From Acidimicrobiia bacterium (GTDB lineage: Bacteria; Actinomycetota; Acidimicrobiia; IMCC26256; JAOSJM01), in assembly GCA_027494165.1 (NCBI GenBank), contig JAOSJM010000001.1, positions 1,116,001 through 1,180,000 of the forward strand: a DNA stretch of 64,000 bases. The letters run 5' to 3'. Below are positions 21,502 to 32,182 of the stretch, piece by piece. Under the pieces are notes generated by a model. It had not been told where the DNA came from, made no database searches, and saw only the letters and a list, made by a program, of their open reading frames with translations. The translations under genes and the position numbers were made by a program. Position 1 is the stretch's first letter. Each line of letters begins with the position of its first letter.

Positions 21502-22377
21502 ATGGACGTCCACCTCGTCGACGGCACCTACGAGCTGTTCCGGCACTTCTTCGCCGTGCCGACGCACCGCGACGACGAGGGGCACGAGGTCGGGGCCGTG
21601 CGCGCGGTCGTGGGTTCGGTGCTGCGGATGCTGGAGGAGGGGGCGACCCACGTCGGCGTGGCCACCGACCACGTGATCGAGTCGTTCCGCAACGACCGCT
21701 GGCCCGGCTACAAGACGAGCGCCGGCGTACCCGAGGAGCTGCTCGCCCAGTTCGAGCCGCTCGAGGACGCCCTCCGCCTGCTCGGCGTGGCCGTCTGGCC
21801 CATGGTGGAGCTGGAGGCCGACGACGCCCTCGCCTCCGCGGCCGTCGTGGCCGCGGAGGACCCCCGGGTCGAGCAGGTGCTGGTGTGCTCGCCCGACAAG
21901 GACCTGGCCCAGTGCGTGTCCGGCGGGAAGGTGGTGCAGGTCGACCGGCGGCGGGGGACGACCTTCGACGAGACCGGCGTCGCGGAGCGGTTCGGGGTCG
22001 GCCCCGAGTCGATCCCCGACTACCTGGCCCTCGTGGGGGACAGCGCCGATGGCTTCCCGGGCCTCCCGGGATGGGGGGCGCGGTCGGCCGCGACCGTGCT
22101 CGCCCGCTACGGGCACCTCGAGCGGATCCCGGCCCTGGCCGACCGCTGGGACGTCCCGGTGCGGGGGGCCGCCCGGCTCGCGTCGACGCTCGTGGAGCAG
22201 CGCGAGCGGGCGATGCTCTTCCGGGACCTCGCCACCCTCCGCACGACGGCCGCCGTGGGGACGGTCGACGACTGGCGCTGGAGCGGTCCGGCACGCGAGC
22301 TTGCTGCCTGGGCCCGGCAGGTCGACGCACCGGGGCTCGCGGAGCGGGCCGATCGGCTCGCGGCGGAGCGAGGGTAG
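21502..22377 (+). CDS. 5'-3' exonuclease (flap endonuclease-like)
   Basis: HLVDGTYELFRHFFA, RNDRWPGYKT, LEADDALAS, SPDKDLAQCV, DYLALVGDSADGFPGLPGWGARSA. Confidence 0.88.
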   Translation: MDVHLVDGTYELFRHFFAVPTHRDDEGHEVGAVRAVVGSVLRMLEEGATHVGVATDHVIESFRNDRWPGYKTSAGVPEELLAQFEPLEDALRLLGVAVWPMVELEADDALASAAVVAAEDPRVEQVLVCSPDKDLAQCVSGGKVVQVDRRRGTTFDETGVAERFGVGPESIPDYLALVGDSADGFPGLPGWGARSAATVLARYGHLERIPALADRWDVPVRGAARLASTLVEQRERAMLFRDLATLRTTAAVGTVDDWRWSGPARELAAWARQVDAPGLAERADRLAAERG

Positions 22378-22383
22378 GCGGCC

Positions 22384-23190
22384 ATGGAGACAGTCCTGCT
22401 CGAGAAGGTGCGACCCGGGATCGCGCTCGTCACGCTCAACCGGCCCGAGAAGCTCAACGCCCTGAGCCTCGGGACGCTCGACGACCTCGCCGGCGCGCTC
22501 GGCGAGGTCTCACGCGACCGCGACTGCCGGGTCGCGGTCCTCACCGGTGCCGGCCGTGGCTTCTCGGCCGGCCTCGACCTCTCCGACTCCGGCGCCGGGG
22601 GCGACGACGGCACCGCGGTGTTCGGGGACCCCCGGGCCGCGATGGTCCTCCAGCAGCGGTTCGCCGCCCTGGTGCCGGCGCTCCGGGCCGTCCCCAAGCC
22701 CGTCGTGGCGGCGGTGAACGGAGCGGCCTCGGGCGGGGGGTTCGCGCTGGCGCTGGCCTCCGACGTGAGGGTCGCGGCCGAGAGCGCCCGGTTCAACGTG
22801 GCGCCGGTCCGCCTCGGTCTCTCGGGGTGCGACGTGGGGATCAGCTACCTGCTGCCCCGCCTCGTCGGTGCCTCCCGGGCCTTCGAGCTCATGCTGACGG
22901 GCCGCTTCGTCGACGCCGCCGAGGCCGACCGGATCGGCCTCGTCTCCCGCGTGGTCCCCGACGGGCAGGTGGTGGAGACCGCGATGGAGACCGCCGAGCT
23001 CATCGCGGCCAACAGCCCGTTCGGCGTGTGGATGACGAAGGAGGTCATGTGGTCGAGCCTCGAGGTGGGGAGCCTCCAGGCCGGCCTCGACCTCGAGAAC
23101 CGCACCCAGGTGCTGGCCATCATGACCGGCGACTTCGAGGAGGCCGTCCGGGCCTTCCAGGAGAAGCGACCCCCGAGGTTCTCGGCGTGA
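22384..23190 (+). CDS. Enoyl-CoA hydratase/isomerase
   Basis: LNRPEKLNALS, LTGAGRGFSAGLDL, AAVNGAASGGGFALALASDVR. Confidence 0.92.
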   Translation: METVLLEKVRPGIALVTLNRPEKLNALSLGTLDDLAGALGEVSRDRDCRVAVLTGAGRGFSAGLDLSDSGAGGDDGTAVFGDPRAAMVLQQRFAALVPALRAVPKPVVAAVNGAASGGGFALALASDVRVAAESARFNVAPVRLGLSGCDVGISYLLPRLVGASRAFELMLTGRFVDAAEADRIGLVSRVVPDGQVVETAMETAELIAANSPFGVWMTKEVMWSSLEVGSLQAGLDLENRTQVLAIMTGDFEEAVRAFQEKRPPRFSA

Positions 23191-23966
23191 GCGACGGAGG
23201 AGGAGCGGTGGGTGGACTGGAAGGTCGGGTCGCCCTCGTGACCGGTGGCAACCGTGGCATCGGGCGGGCCATCTCGCTCGGCCTCGCCGCCGATGGCGCG
23301 GACGTGGCGGTGAACTTCCGGAGGGACGAGGCCGCCGCGGTCCGGACGGTGGCCGACATCGAGGCCATGGGACGGCGGGCGATGGCCTTCCGGGCCTCGG
23401 TCGACTCGGTCGAGGAGTGCGAGGCCATGGCCGCGGGTGCCGTCGACGCCTTCGGGTGCGTCGACATCCTCGTGGCCAACGCGGGCATCGCGAGCCGGGG
23501 CTACCCCACGGTGGACACCGACCCCGAGGAGATCGAGCGGCTCTTCCGCGTGCACGCCCTGTCGGCGTTCGTGCTCAGCCGGCTGCTGGTGCCGGGGATG
23601 CGGTCCCGGCCCCGGGGCGACGTGGTGGTGATCTCGAGCGCGGCCACCCGGCACATGCCCCTCAACTCCTCGCCCTACAACATGGCGAAGGCCGCGCTCG
23701 AGGCGTTCGCCGCCACGCTGGCCAAGGAGGAGCGTGGCCACGGGATCCACGTCAACGTCGTGGCTCCCGGGCTCGTCGACACCGAGATGGGTCGCCGCCT
23801 GGCCCGGGCGACCGTGGGCGCCGAGGAGATCCACTCGCTCGACCCGGGGATGCCCTTCGGTCACGTGTGCAGCCCCGACGAGGTCGCGGACGTCGTGCGG
23901 TTCGTCGTCTCGGACGCGGCCCGCTACGTGAGCGGCGAGCGGATCTACGTCGACGGCGGAGGGTGA
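23187..23966 (+). CDS. SDR-family oxidoreductase
   Basis: VALVTGGNRGIGRAIS, VANAGI, YNMAKAAL, YVSGERIYVDGG. Confidence 0.93.
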   Translation: MSDGGGAVGGLEGRVALVTGGNRGIGRAISLGLAADGADVAVNFRRDEAAAVRTVADIEAMGRRAMAFRASVDSVEECEAMAAGAVDAFGCVDILVANAGIASRGYPTVDTDPEEIERLFRVHALSAFVLSRLLVPGMRSRPRGDVVVISSAATRHMPLNSSPYNMAKAALEAFAATLAKEERGHGIHVNVVAPGLVDTEMGRRLARATVGAEEIHSLDPGMPFGHVCSPDEVADVVRFVVSDAARYVSGERIYVDGGG

Positions 23967-23976
23967 GCGCCCGGGT

Positions 23977-25403
23977 TCAGAGCCAGCCGTGGCTCGACCG
24001 CCAGGCCCGAACCTGCGAGGCCGTGGTGGGGCCCCAGGTCCGCCCGGGGGCCGGGAGCGCCCGGCGGACCTCCTCGAGCTCCTCGCGCGTGAACTCGCAG
24101 GCCGTGGTCGGGGGCTCCACGCCGTACAGCCGGGCGGCGTTGGCCCCGAGGATCTTGGCCTTGCGCGCCGGGGTGAGGGCCGGGTAGCCGTGGAGCTCCT
24201 GCAGCTCCTCGCCGATCTCGAAGGCCCGGAAGGCCTGGATCTGGTCCTGGGGTGAGCCGTACCAGATCGAGTCCGTCCCCCACAGCACGTTGTCCTCACC
24301 CACGGCCACGAGGAGCTTCCCCAGGACGTGGGCGGCCCGGGTCGGGTCGCGCAGGACGTTCCACCACGTGGAGCCGAGCTCGGCGTAGACGTTCGAGCCG
24401 GGCCCGACCCCCGCCCGGCGCAGGCTGGCGACGAGCCGGTCGACACCGCCCCCCGCCTCGCCGAACGGCCCCTCGGGGACGCTCACCTCGTAGCCGGAGT
24501 GGTACACGACGAACGCCAGGTCGGGGTGGGCCGCCGCCGCGGGCCCGACGTCCTCGGGCGACGCGAAGCGGCTCCCCCCCGAGAAGCCCTTGTGCACGCA
24601 GACGGTCGTCACCCCGAGCTGGCGGGCCCGGTCGAGGAACGCCCGGCCGACCCGGGGCGCTCCGGCCTCGTGGTCGTCGAGCCACCACCCGGGGCCGGGT
24701 CCGTGGGTGTACACCTTCCAGGCCGCCATTGGGTGTTGCTCGACGGCGGCGTCCATGGCGTCGAGCGCGGCCTCGGGCCGGCCGAGGTTCGGGACCGCGT
24801 GGCCGTGGAGGAGGATCCGGTCGTCGGCGCAGAGCGCGCTCGCGACCCGGCGGGCCGTCTCCATGTGGCGAATCGACAGCGGGCCGTCCTCGCCGACGAC
24901 GGGGATCGCCGACAGGACCGCCATCGAGGTGTCGGAGCGCAGGAACACCTCTTCGAGGTAGTGCTCGATCGAGAAGCAGGCACGAGGGTCGTCCTCCCCG
25001 CAGGCGGCCTGGGGGAAGCCGGCACCGAAGTTGCCCCCGGCTCCCCGAGGTCGTACTCGAGGAAGTGGGTCTGGACGTCGAAGACGAGCTCCTCGCCGCC
25101 GATGGCGTCCCGGGCGACCTCGGGCTCGGTCGTGGACTCGGGCGGGAGCCGGAAGCCCCCGCCGGCGTCGCCGCCGCGGGACTCGCGGTGGCAGGCGTCG
25201 AGGACCATCAACATGAGCGCCGCCCCGCTCAGGGTCCGGAGGAACTCCCGGCGGTCGAGCCCGAGGCGCCGGGCGTGGTCGGTGGCGGCGACCCGCGTCC
25301 GGCGCATCGCCTCCCGGACGGCGGGCGTGACCGGCTCGGGCACCTCCTCGCCGTTCGAGCAGGGTCCGACGCTGATGGGCAGGTCGGGATCGGGTCGGTC
25401 CAC
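23977..25403 (-). CDS. Amidohydrolase-family protein with Tat/lipoprotein-like N-terminus; apparent frameshift near 25042
   Basis: DRREFLRTLSGAALMLMVLDAC, FDVQTHFLEYDLGEPG, TIM-barrel segments, VLWGTDSIWYGSP. Confidence 0.78.
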
Positions 25404-25469
25404 GCGGGCCTCCTGCCGCGCGACCCTACGACGGCCCGCCGCTCCTGACGCGTCGCCCGGCCCCGGGGC

Positions 25470-27395
25470 TCAACCCGGCGTCACCCGGAGGACCCGGTCG
25501 TTCCCGCTGTCGGACGTGGTCACGTAGAGGCTGCCGTCGGGCCCCTGGACCGGCGTCCGCAGGCGCCCGTACCCCGTGAGGATCGTCTGGGGCGCCGAGA
25601 ACCCCCCGAGGAAGTTGGGCACGAAGAGGACGACCTGGCGGGACTTGAGGCAGGCCACGACGAGCGCGCCGTCCCAGGCCTTCCACTGCGGACCGTCGAG
25701 GAAGGTCCCCCCGGAGGTGGCGAGGGTCCGGCTCCCCGACGACCACACCGCTCCCGTGGCCCCGGGGCGGGTCATGGGGACGCTCTCGTCGTAGCCACCC
25801 GGGGGCGGGGCCCACCCGTAGTCGGCCCCGGCGACGAGCAGGTTCACCTCGTCGTCGCGGGTGGGCCCGTGCTCGACCGAGTACGCCCGACCGGTCCCGG
25901 GCTGGAAGGCGAGCCCCTGCACGTTGCGGTGCCCGTAGGTGTAGACGCGGCTCCCCGGGAACGGGTTGCCCGGCGCGGGGTTGCCCTCCGCGTCGACCCG
26001 CAGCACCTTGCCTCCCGGGGATCCGAGGTCCTGGGCGACGCCGCCGGTGGCGGCGTCGCCGGTACCGATCCACAGGAAGCCGTCGGGTCCGAAGCGCGGC
26101 CGGCACCCGGAGTGGCGCCCGTCGGACGCCGCGTTGTGCGGCATCCCGGTCACCACGTCGACCCGCCCCGACAGGGTGGTGAACGCCGGGTCGAGCGACC
26201 AGCGGGCGACCCGCACGTCCCCGGCCGTCGAGGCGAAGCAGGCGTACACCCAGCGGTTCAGGAAGCCGAAGGCGGGGTGGAGCGCCAGGCCGAGGAGCCC
26301 GCCCTCGCCCCCGGTGGAGCGCACGTCGGTCGGCCCACCGGCGAGCTGGCGGACGGTCCCGTCGCCGAGGCGTGCCGAGATGCGGCCGGGACGCTCGGTG
26401 AAGATCATCGTCCCGTCGGCGGCGAAGGCGAGGTCCCAGGGGACCTCGAGGCCCGAGACGACGGTGGTGACGGTGAGCGACGGGGGTCCCTGGGGAGTGG
26501 TGTGTCGCTGGGGAAGGCGAAGATGCCGCCGTCGCTGGCGACGAGCCAGTAGCCGTCGCCGGTGGGGGTGGGGGCCATGCCCACGATCGGCCGGTTGAGG
26601 GCGGCGCCGCCCGCGCTGCCGTGGAAGGCGGCGTCGCCGAAGGCGAAGATGCCGCCGTCGCTGGCGACGAGCCAGTAGCCGTCGCCGGTGGGGGGGGGGG
26701 CCATGCCCACGATCGGCCGGTTGAGGGCGGCGCCGCCGGTGGAGCCGAGGAAGGCGGCGTCGCCGAAGGCGAAGATGCCGCCGTCGCTGGCGACGAGCCA
26801 GTAGCCGTCGCCGGTGGGGGTGGGGGCCATGCCCACGATCGGCTGGTTGAGGGGCGTCGCGCCGGTGGAGCCGAGGAACCGGGCGTCGCCGAAGGCGAAG
26901 ATGCCGCCGTCGCTGGCGACGAGCCAGTAGCCGTCGCCGGTGGGGGTGGGGGCCATGCCCACGATCGGCTGGTTGAGGGGCGTCGCGCCGGTGGAGCCGA
27001 GGAACCGGGCGTCGCCGAAGGCGAAGATGCCGCCGTCGCTGGCGACGAGCCAGTAGCCGTCGCCGGTGGGGGTGGGGGCCATGCCCACGATCGGCTGGTT
27101 GAGGGCGGCGCCGCCCGCGCTGCCGTGGAAGGCGGCGTCGCCGAAGGCGAAGATGCCGCCGTCGCTGGCGACGAGCCAGTAGCCGTCGCCGGTGGGGGTG
27201 GGGGCCATGCCCACGATCGGCCGGTTGAGTGGTGTCCCCCGGTGGAGCCGAAGAAGCCGGCCCCGGCCCCCGCCGGGACGGCGATGGCGGCCAGCAGGGC
27301 CCCGACGACGGCCAGGGCCAGGAGGAGCTTCGGCGCGTCGGGTGGGTCCTCGCAACGGGTACCTCCGGGGAGCGGCGGGGGGTGGTGCCACCCTA
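25470..27395 (-). CDS. Secreted fusion: signal peptide, six 42-aa repeats, glucose/sorbosone dehydrogenase (GSDH) domain; two apparent frameshifts; 5' end approximate
   Basis: Reconstructed PKLLLALAVVGALLAAIAVPAGAGAGFFGSTGGTPLNRPIVGMAP... repeats ... VVSGLEVPWDLAFAADGTMIFTERPGR...GGEGGLLGLALHP...YGHRNVQGLAF. Confidence 0.75.
26520..27240 (-). repeat. Array of six 126-bp tandem repeats (42 aa/unit)
   Basis: aagatg anchor at 26520, 26646, 26772, 26898, 27024 and 27150: exact 126-bp period. Confidence 0.95.
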
Positions 27396-27471
27396 CCGAC
27401 CGGTGACGCGGGGACGGTGCCGGCCGGTGGGTCGTGTCATCCGGGCGGGGCCGGGTCTACGGTGCCGGACC

Positions 27472-28317
27472 GTGGAGCGGCTCGAGCTGGCGCTGGGTGG
27501 GCTCGTCTTCGACGCCGTGGCCGACGGGCCACCCGACGGCCCACTGGTGCTGCTCCTGCACGGCTTCCCCCAGAGTGCCCGGACCTGGCGGCACCAGGTG
27601 CCGGTCCTCGCCGCCGCCGGGTTCCGAGCGGTCGCCCCGGATCAGCGCGGGTACTCGCCCCGGGCCCGCCCGGCCGGCGTCGAGGCCTACCGCGTGGCGC
27701 ACCTCACCGACGACGTGCTCGGGATGGCCGACGCGCTCGGTGCCGAGCGGTTCCACCTCGTGGGCCACGACTGGGGCGGGGCCGTCGCGTGGCAGGTCGC
27801 CGGGCGGCACCCCGACCGGCTGGCGACCCTCACCGTGGTCTCCACGCCGCACCCCTCCGCCATGGCCCGATCCATCCGTGAGGGTGAGCAGCGCGAGCGC
27901 TCCGCGTACATGCTCTTCCTCCGGTCGGACGGCGCCGAGGACGCGCTGCTGGCCGACGGCGCCGCCCTGTTGCGGCTGGCGCTGGAGGACAGCGGGATGG
28001 ACCCCGGCGACGCCACCGCCTACACCGCCCTGATGCGCGAGCGATCCGCCCTCACCGGGGCCCTCAACTGGTACCGGGCCGCCGGCCAGGGGCTCACCGA
28101 GGGCCTGGGGCCCATCGTCACGCCCACGCTGTACGTCTGGAGCACCGACGACGTCGCGCTGGGACGGGAGGCCGCCGAGGCGACCGCCGGCCACGTGGCG
28201 GGCGACTACCGCTTCGTCGTGCTCGACGGGGTGAGCCACTGGATCTCCGAGGCGGCTCCGGAGGCCCTCAACCGGGTGCTCCTCGAGCACCTGGCCCCAT
28301 CCGGCCGCGCGGCCTGA
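27472..28317 (+). CDS. Alpha/beta hydrolase (epoxide hydrolase-like)
   Basis: LLLHGFPQSARTWRHQ, PDQRGYSPRARP, LVGHDWGGAVAW, GVSHWISEEAP-type C-terminus. Confidence 0.9.
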   Translation: MERLELALGGLVFDAVADGPPDGPLVLLLHGFPQSARTWRHQVPVLAAAGFRAVAPDQRGYSPRARPAGVEAYRVAHLTDDVLGMADALGAERFHLVGHDWGGAVAWQVAGRHPDRLATLTVVSTPHPSAMARSIREGEQRERSAYMLFLRSDGAEDALLADGAALLRLALEDSGMDPGDATAYTALMRERSALTGALNWYRAAGQGLTEGLGPIVTPTLYVWSTDDVALGREAAEATAGHVAGDYRFVVLDGVSHWISEAAPEALNRVLLEHLAPSGRAA

Positions 28318-28395
28318 CCGCCGTCCCGCGGGTCCCCCGGGCGCGACGGAACGCCCGGTACGCTCCCGCACGTCCCTTCCCCCCGGGAGCGGTCG

Positions 28396-29958
28396 ATGGT
28401 CGAGCGCGCCGTCCGGCGCCGCCGGCGGCGGACCCGCCGGCTCCTCCTCGCTGCCGTGCTGGCCACCGTGGCGGCGACGGCCGCGGTCCGCGCGGCCCGC
28501 GGCGACGGGGGCGGCGACCGGGACCCGGCCCGGGCGGCCTCCGAACCCTCGACCGCCGTCGCGGCCGCACGGGTCCCGACGACGACCGTGCCCGTCCCGA
28601 CGACGACCACGCAGCCGCCCTTCGACGGATGGGTCGACCCGGCCTCGGTCGGCGCGCCCTACGGGAACGTGGTCGAGGGGGTCCTCACCTTCCGGGGCAA
28701 CCCGACCCGGACCTACTACGGGGAGGGGCCGGTGCCGAGCGCGCCGCGGGTGCTCTGGAGCTTCCCCGCCACGGGCGGGATGTGCTCGCCCTCGACCGAG
28801 AAGGGCGAGACGACCACGTGGTGCGGGACGGGGTGGACGGGCCAGCCGGCCGTCTTCGAGCGCGACGGGCGCACCTGGGTCGCGTTCGGGGCGTACGACC
28901 GGGCCGTGCACCTGCTCGACGGGGCCACGGGGGAGCGGATCCTGCCCGACTTCCCCACGGGCGACATCGTCAAGGGCTCGGTCACCGTCGACCCCGACGG
29001 GTACCCGCTCCTGTACAGCGGCTCGAGGGACGGGTTCTTCCGGGTGCTGGCCCTCGACCGCCCGGCGCCGGTCGAGCTGTGGCGGCTCGCCGCCACCGAC
29101 GTGTCCCCGACGCGGTGGAACGACGACTGGGACGGCAGCGCCCTCGTGCTCGGCGACCACCTCGTCGAGGGCGGCGAGAACAGCCGGCTCCACGTGGTGC
29201 GCCTCCATCGCGGGTACGGCCCCGACGGGCTGGTGACGGTGGCGCCCGAGCTCGTCTTCCACGCGCCGGGATGGGACGACGAGCTCCTCGCCGCGGTCGG
29301 GAACGAGGTCTCGATCGAGGGCTCGGTGAGCGTCCTCGGGGACACGGCGTACTTCGCGAACTCCGGGGGCCTCGTGCAGGGCTGGGACCTGCGGCCGCTG
29401 CGGACCGGGGAGGGCGAGCCCGCCCGGGTGTTCCGCTTCTGGACCGGTGACGACACCGACGCCACCGTGGTCGTCGACGAGGAGGGCATGCTCTACGTGG
29501 CCTCGGAGTGGGAGCGTCACACGCCACGCGCCACCGAGGTCGGGCAGATCCTCAAGCTCGACCCGTCCCGGCCGGATCCCGTGGTGTGGTCCGTGCCCGA
29601 CCAGGGCTCCGGCAGGGCCGGGGTGTGGGCGACCCCGGCGATCCACCGCGACCTGGTGATCGTCCCGACCGACGCGGGGCGCGTCCTCGGGCTCGACCGC
29701 GCGACCGGGGCCGTCCGCTGGGAGAAGCACCTTCCCGGGCCCACCTGGCAGTCGCCCGTGGTCGTCGACGACGTGTGGATCCAGGGGGACTGCGGCGGGG
29801 TCCTCCACGCCTACGACGTGTCGGACACCACGGTCGACCCGCCCGAGCTCTGGGCGGTCCCGATCGGGGGCTGCATCGAGTCGACCCCCGTGGTGTGGCG
29901 TGGCCGGGTCTACGTCGGGACGCGGGCCGGGCGCTTCCACGCCCTGGGCGACGGGTGA
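28396..29958 (+). CDS. PQQ-like beta-propeller repeat protein, membrane-anchored or secreted
   Basis: N-terminal TM segment; repeated blade-like segments (DRAVHLLDGATGERI, RVLGLDRATGAVRWEKHL). Confidence 0.78.
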   Translation: MVERAVRRRRRRTRRLLLAAVLATVAATAAVRAARGDGGGDRDPARAASEPSTAVAAARVPTTTVPVPTTTTQPPFDGWVDPASVGAPYGNVVEGVLTFRGNPTRTYYGEGPVPSAPRVLWSFPATGGMCSPSTEKGETTTWCGTGWTGQPAVFERDGRTWVAFGAYDRAVHLLDGATGERILPDFPTGDIVKGSVTVDPDGYPLLYSGSRDGFFRVLALDRPAPVELWRLAATDVSPTRWNDDWDGSALVLGDHLVEGGENSRLHVVRLHRGYGPDGLVTVAPELVFHAPGWDDELLAAVGNEVSIEGSVSVLGDTAYFANSGGLVQGWDLRPLRTGEGEPARVFRFWTGDDTDATVVVDEEGMLYVASEWERHTPRATEVGQILKLDPSRPDPVVWSVPDQGSGRAGVWATPAIHRDLVIVPTDAGRVLGLDRATGAVRWEKHLPGPTWQSPVVVDDVWIQGDCGGVLHAYDVSDTTVDPPELWAVPIGGCIESTPVVWRGRVYVGTRAGRFHALGDG

Positions 29959-30073
29959 CCTCCCCCGGGACCGCCCGGGTGCCACGCCGCGTGGCCCGTC
30001 GCGACCCGGGGATCCCGGTTCCCGTCACACCCCGCCGGTATGGTCCCAGCGGAGGTCGAGCCGTCCCGGGAGC

Positions 30074-31271
30074 GTGATCGTGGTCGTCATCGTCGTCGTC
30101 GCCGTCGTGGTCGCCGCCGGCCTGGGAGCCGCGGGGGCCCTGGCCCTCGCTCGCCGGCAGCGGGTGAGCGCGGGCGACCTGGTCGAGGAGCTCCGCCGTG
30201 CCGTCGAGGTGCAGCGGGCCGAGGGCGAGGCCCAGCGCGACGCGGCGCTGAAGGCGGCGCTCGACCACCTGGTCACGACCGGGAAGGCCGTGATCGACGC
30301 GGAGCGTGAGCTGGGGGCGCGCGACCTCGAGGGCAAGAAGTCGCTCATCGACCAGCAGCTCCAGGCCATGACGGCCGAATTGGGGAAGGTCAGCGGGCTG
30401 GTGCGGGAGCTCGAGGCCGAGCGGGCCTCCAAGCTCGGCGAGCTGTCGAGCGTGCTCCGCCAGCAGACCGACGGGCTCGCGTCGCTCACCGAGACCACCA
30501 ACAGCCTGCGCCAGGCCCTCTCCAGCACGAAGGCCCGGGGCCAGTGGGGCGAGCGGATGGCCGAGGACGTGCTCAGGCTCGCCGGGTTCGTCGAGAACGT
30601 CAACTACCGGAAGCAGCGGGCCGTGGAGGGCCGGGCCGGCGTCCCCGACTTCACCTTCCTCCTGCCCCAGGACCTGGCGCTGCACATGGACGTCAAGTTC
30701 CCGCTCGACAACTACCTCCGGTACCTCGAGGCCGGGAGCGATCTCGAGCGGCGCCGCTACCGCGACGACTTCCTGCGTGACGTCCGCGGCCGGGTGAGGG
30801 AGCTGGCGGCCCGGCCCTACGTCGACCCGGGCGGCTCGACCGTCGACTGCATGCTGCTGTTCATCCCCAACGAGCAGCTCTACGCCTTCATGCACGAGCA
30901 GGACGGAGCCCTGCTCGACGAGGGCGCTCTCGCGCAAGATCGTGTTCTGCTCGCCGCTCACCCTGTTCGCGGTGCTGGCGGTCGTCCGCCAGTCGGTCGA
31001 GAACTTCCGGCTGGAGCGCACGTCCGACCAGATCCTGGCCCTGCTCGGGGCGTTCACGAAGCAGTGGGAGGAGTTCGTCGGCCAGATGGACAAGCTCGGC
31101 CGGCGGATCGCCGACACCAGCAAGGAGTTCGACACGCTCGTGGGCACGCGCCGGCGCATGCTGGAGCGCCAGCTCGACAAGGTCGACGCGCTCCGCTCCG
31201 AGCGCGCGCTCGGCGAGGCCGGCGAGGGCGGCGTCCTCGACCTCGGTACCCCGCGGGCGCTCGAGGCCTGA
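30074..31271 (+). CDS. rmuC: DNA recombination protein RmuC; apparent frameshift near 30935
   Basis: N-terminal TM; STKARGQWGERMAEDVLRLAGFVENVNYRKQ, VPDFTFLLP, MDVKFPLDNY, FIPNEQLYAF. Confidence 0.88.
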
Positions 31272-31297
31272 GCGGAGGTCGCCGGGAACCGCCGGGT

Positions 31298-32125
31298 TCA
31301 GCGGAACTCGTCGAACACCGCGGCGAGGGCCTCCACGGACCGCAGCCAGCCGTCGAGGTCCCGCTGGACCGGGGCGGCCACGAGGTGCTGGAGGCCCGCG
31401 CCGCGGTAGGCGTCCAGGCTCCGGCGGATCTCCTCGGCCTCCGTGACCAGCCCGTCCCAGGTCGTGCGGACCGACAGGGTGAAGGACTCCTCGGGGCGGT
31501 CCTGCCGCAGCCGGGCCAGGATCGGCGCGATCTCGGCCGGGCCGAGGAACGTGCCGTGCCAGCCGTCACCGACCCTGACGGCCCGCTCGAGGGCGGGGGG
31601 CGAGCTCCCTCCCACCCAGAGCGGGAGTCGCCGCCCGGGTTGGGGGAGCACCCGCTGGGCGGTGATCCGGACCCGGGGCCCGGCGTAGTCCACCGGGTCC
31701 TGCTCCCAGCAGGCCCGCAGCGCGCCGATGGCCTCGTCGGTGCGCGCGCCCCGCTCGCGGAAGGGCACCCCGAGCGCCTCGAACTCGCCCTCCAGCCAAC
31801 CGGCGGCCGCGCCGACGATCAGGCGCCCGCCGGCCAGGCGGTCGAGCGACGCCAGCTCCTTGGCCAGGTGGAGCGGGTGGCGGTAGGGGAGCACCAGGAC
31901 GCTGGTGCCCAGGCCCACCCGACCGGTGGCGGCCGCCGCCCACGTGAGCGTCACCACGGGCTCGAAGAGGTACGGGGGCGGGTAGGGGGCGCCGGCCGGG
32001 ACGGTCAGGTGGTCACTGACCCAGACGTCGTCTAACCCGAGCTCCTCGGCGTGGCGGGCGACGGCGGCGATCGACTCGGGTCCCGCCGCGCGGCCGTACT
32101 GGGGGAGGTGGACACCGAAGCGCAC
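31298..32125 (-). CDS. LLM-class F420-dependent oxidoreductase
   Basis: VRFGVHLPQYG, LGLDDVWVSDHL, GTSVLVLPYRHPLHLAKELASLDRLAGGRLIVG. Confidence 0.9.
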   Translation of the reverse strand: MRFGVHLPQYGRAAGPESIAAVARHAEELGLDDVWVSDHLTVPAGAPYPPPYLFEPVVTLTWAAAATGRVGLGTSVLVLPYRHPLHLAKELASLDRLAGGRLIVGAAAGWLEGEFEALGVPFRERGARTDEAIGALRACWEQDPVDYAGPRVRITAQRVLPQPGRRLPLWVGGSSPPALERAVRVGDGWHGTFLGPAEIAPILARLRQDRPEESFTLSVRTTWDGLVTEAEEIRRSLDAYRGAGLQHLVAAPVQRDLDGWLRSVEALAAVFDEFR

Positions 32126-32182
32126 GGCTGGCTCCTCCGTCGAGCGGTTCCGTCGGAGGCACCCTAGGTCGCCACGGCGCCG

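Noticed and set aside
26520-27240. CRISPR-like regular repeats
   Set aside because: The 126-bp period is contiguous, in frame (42 aa) and has no spacers; it is a coding tandem repeat.
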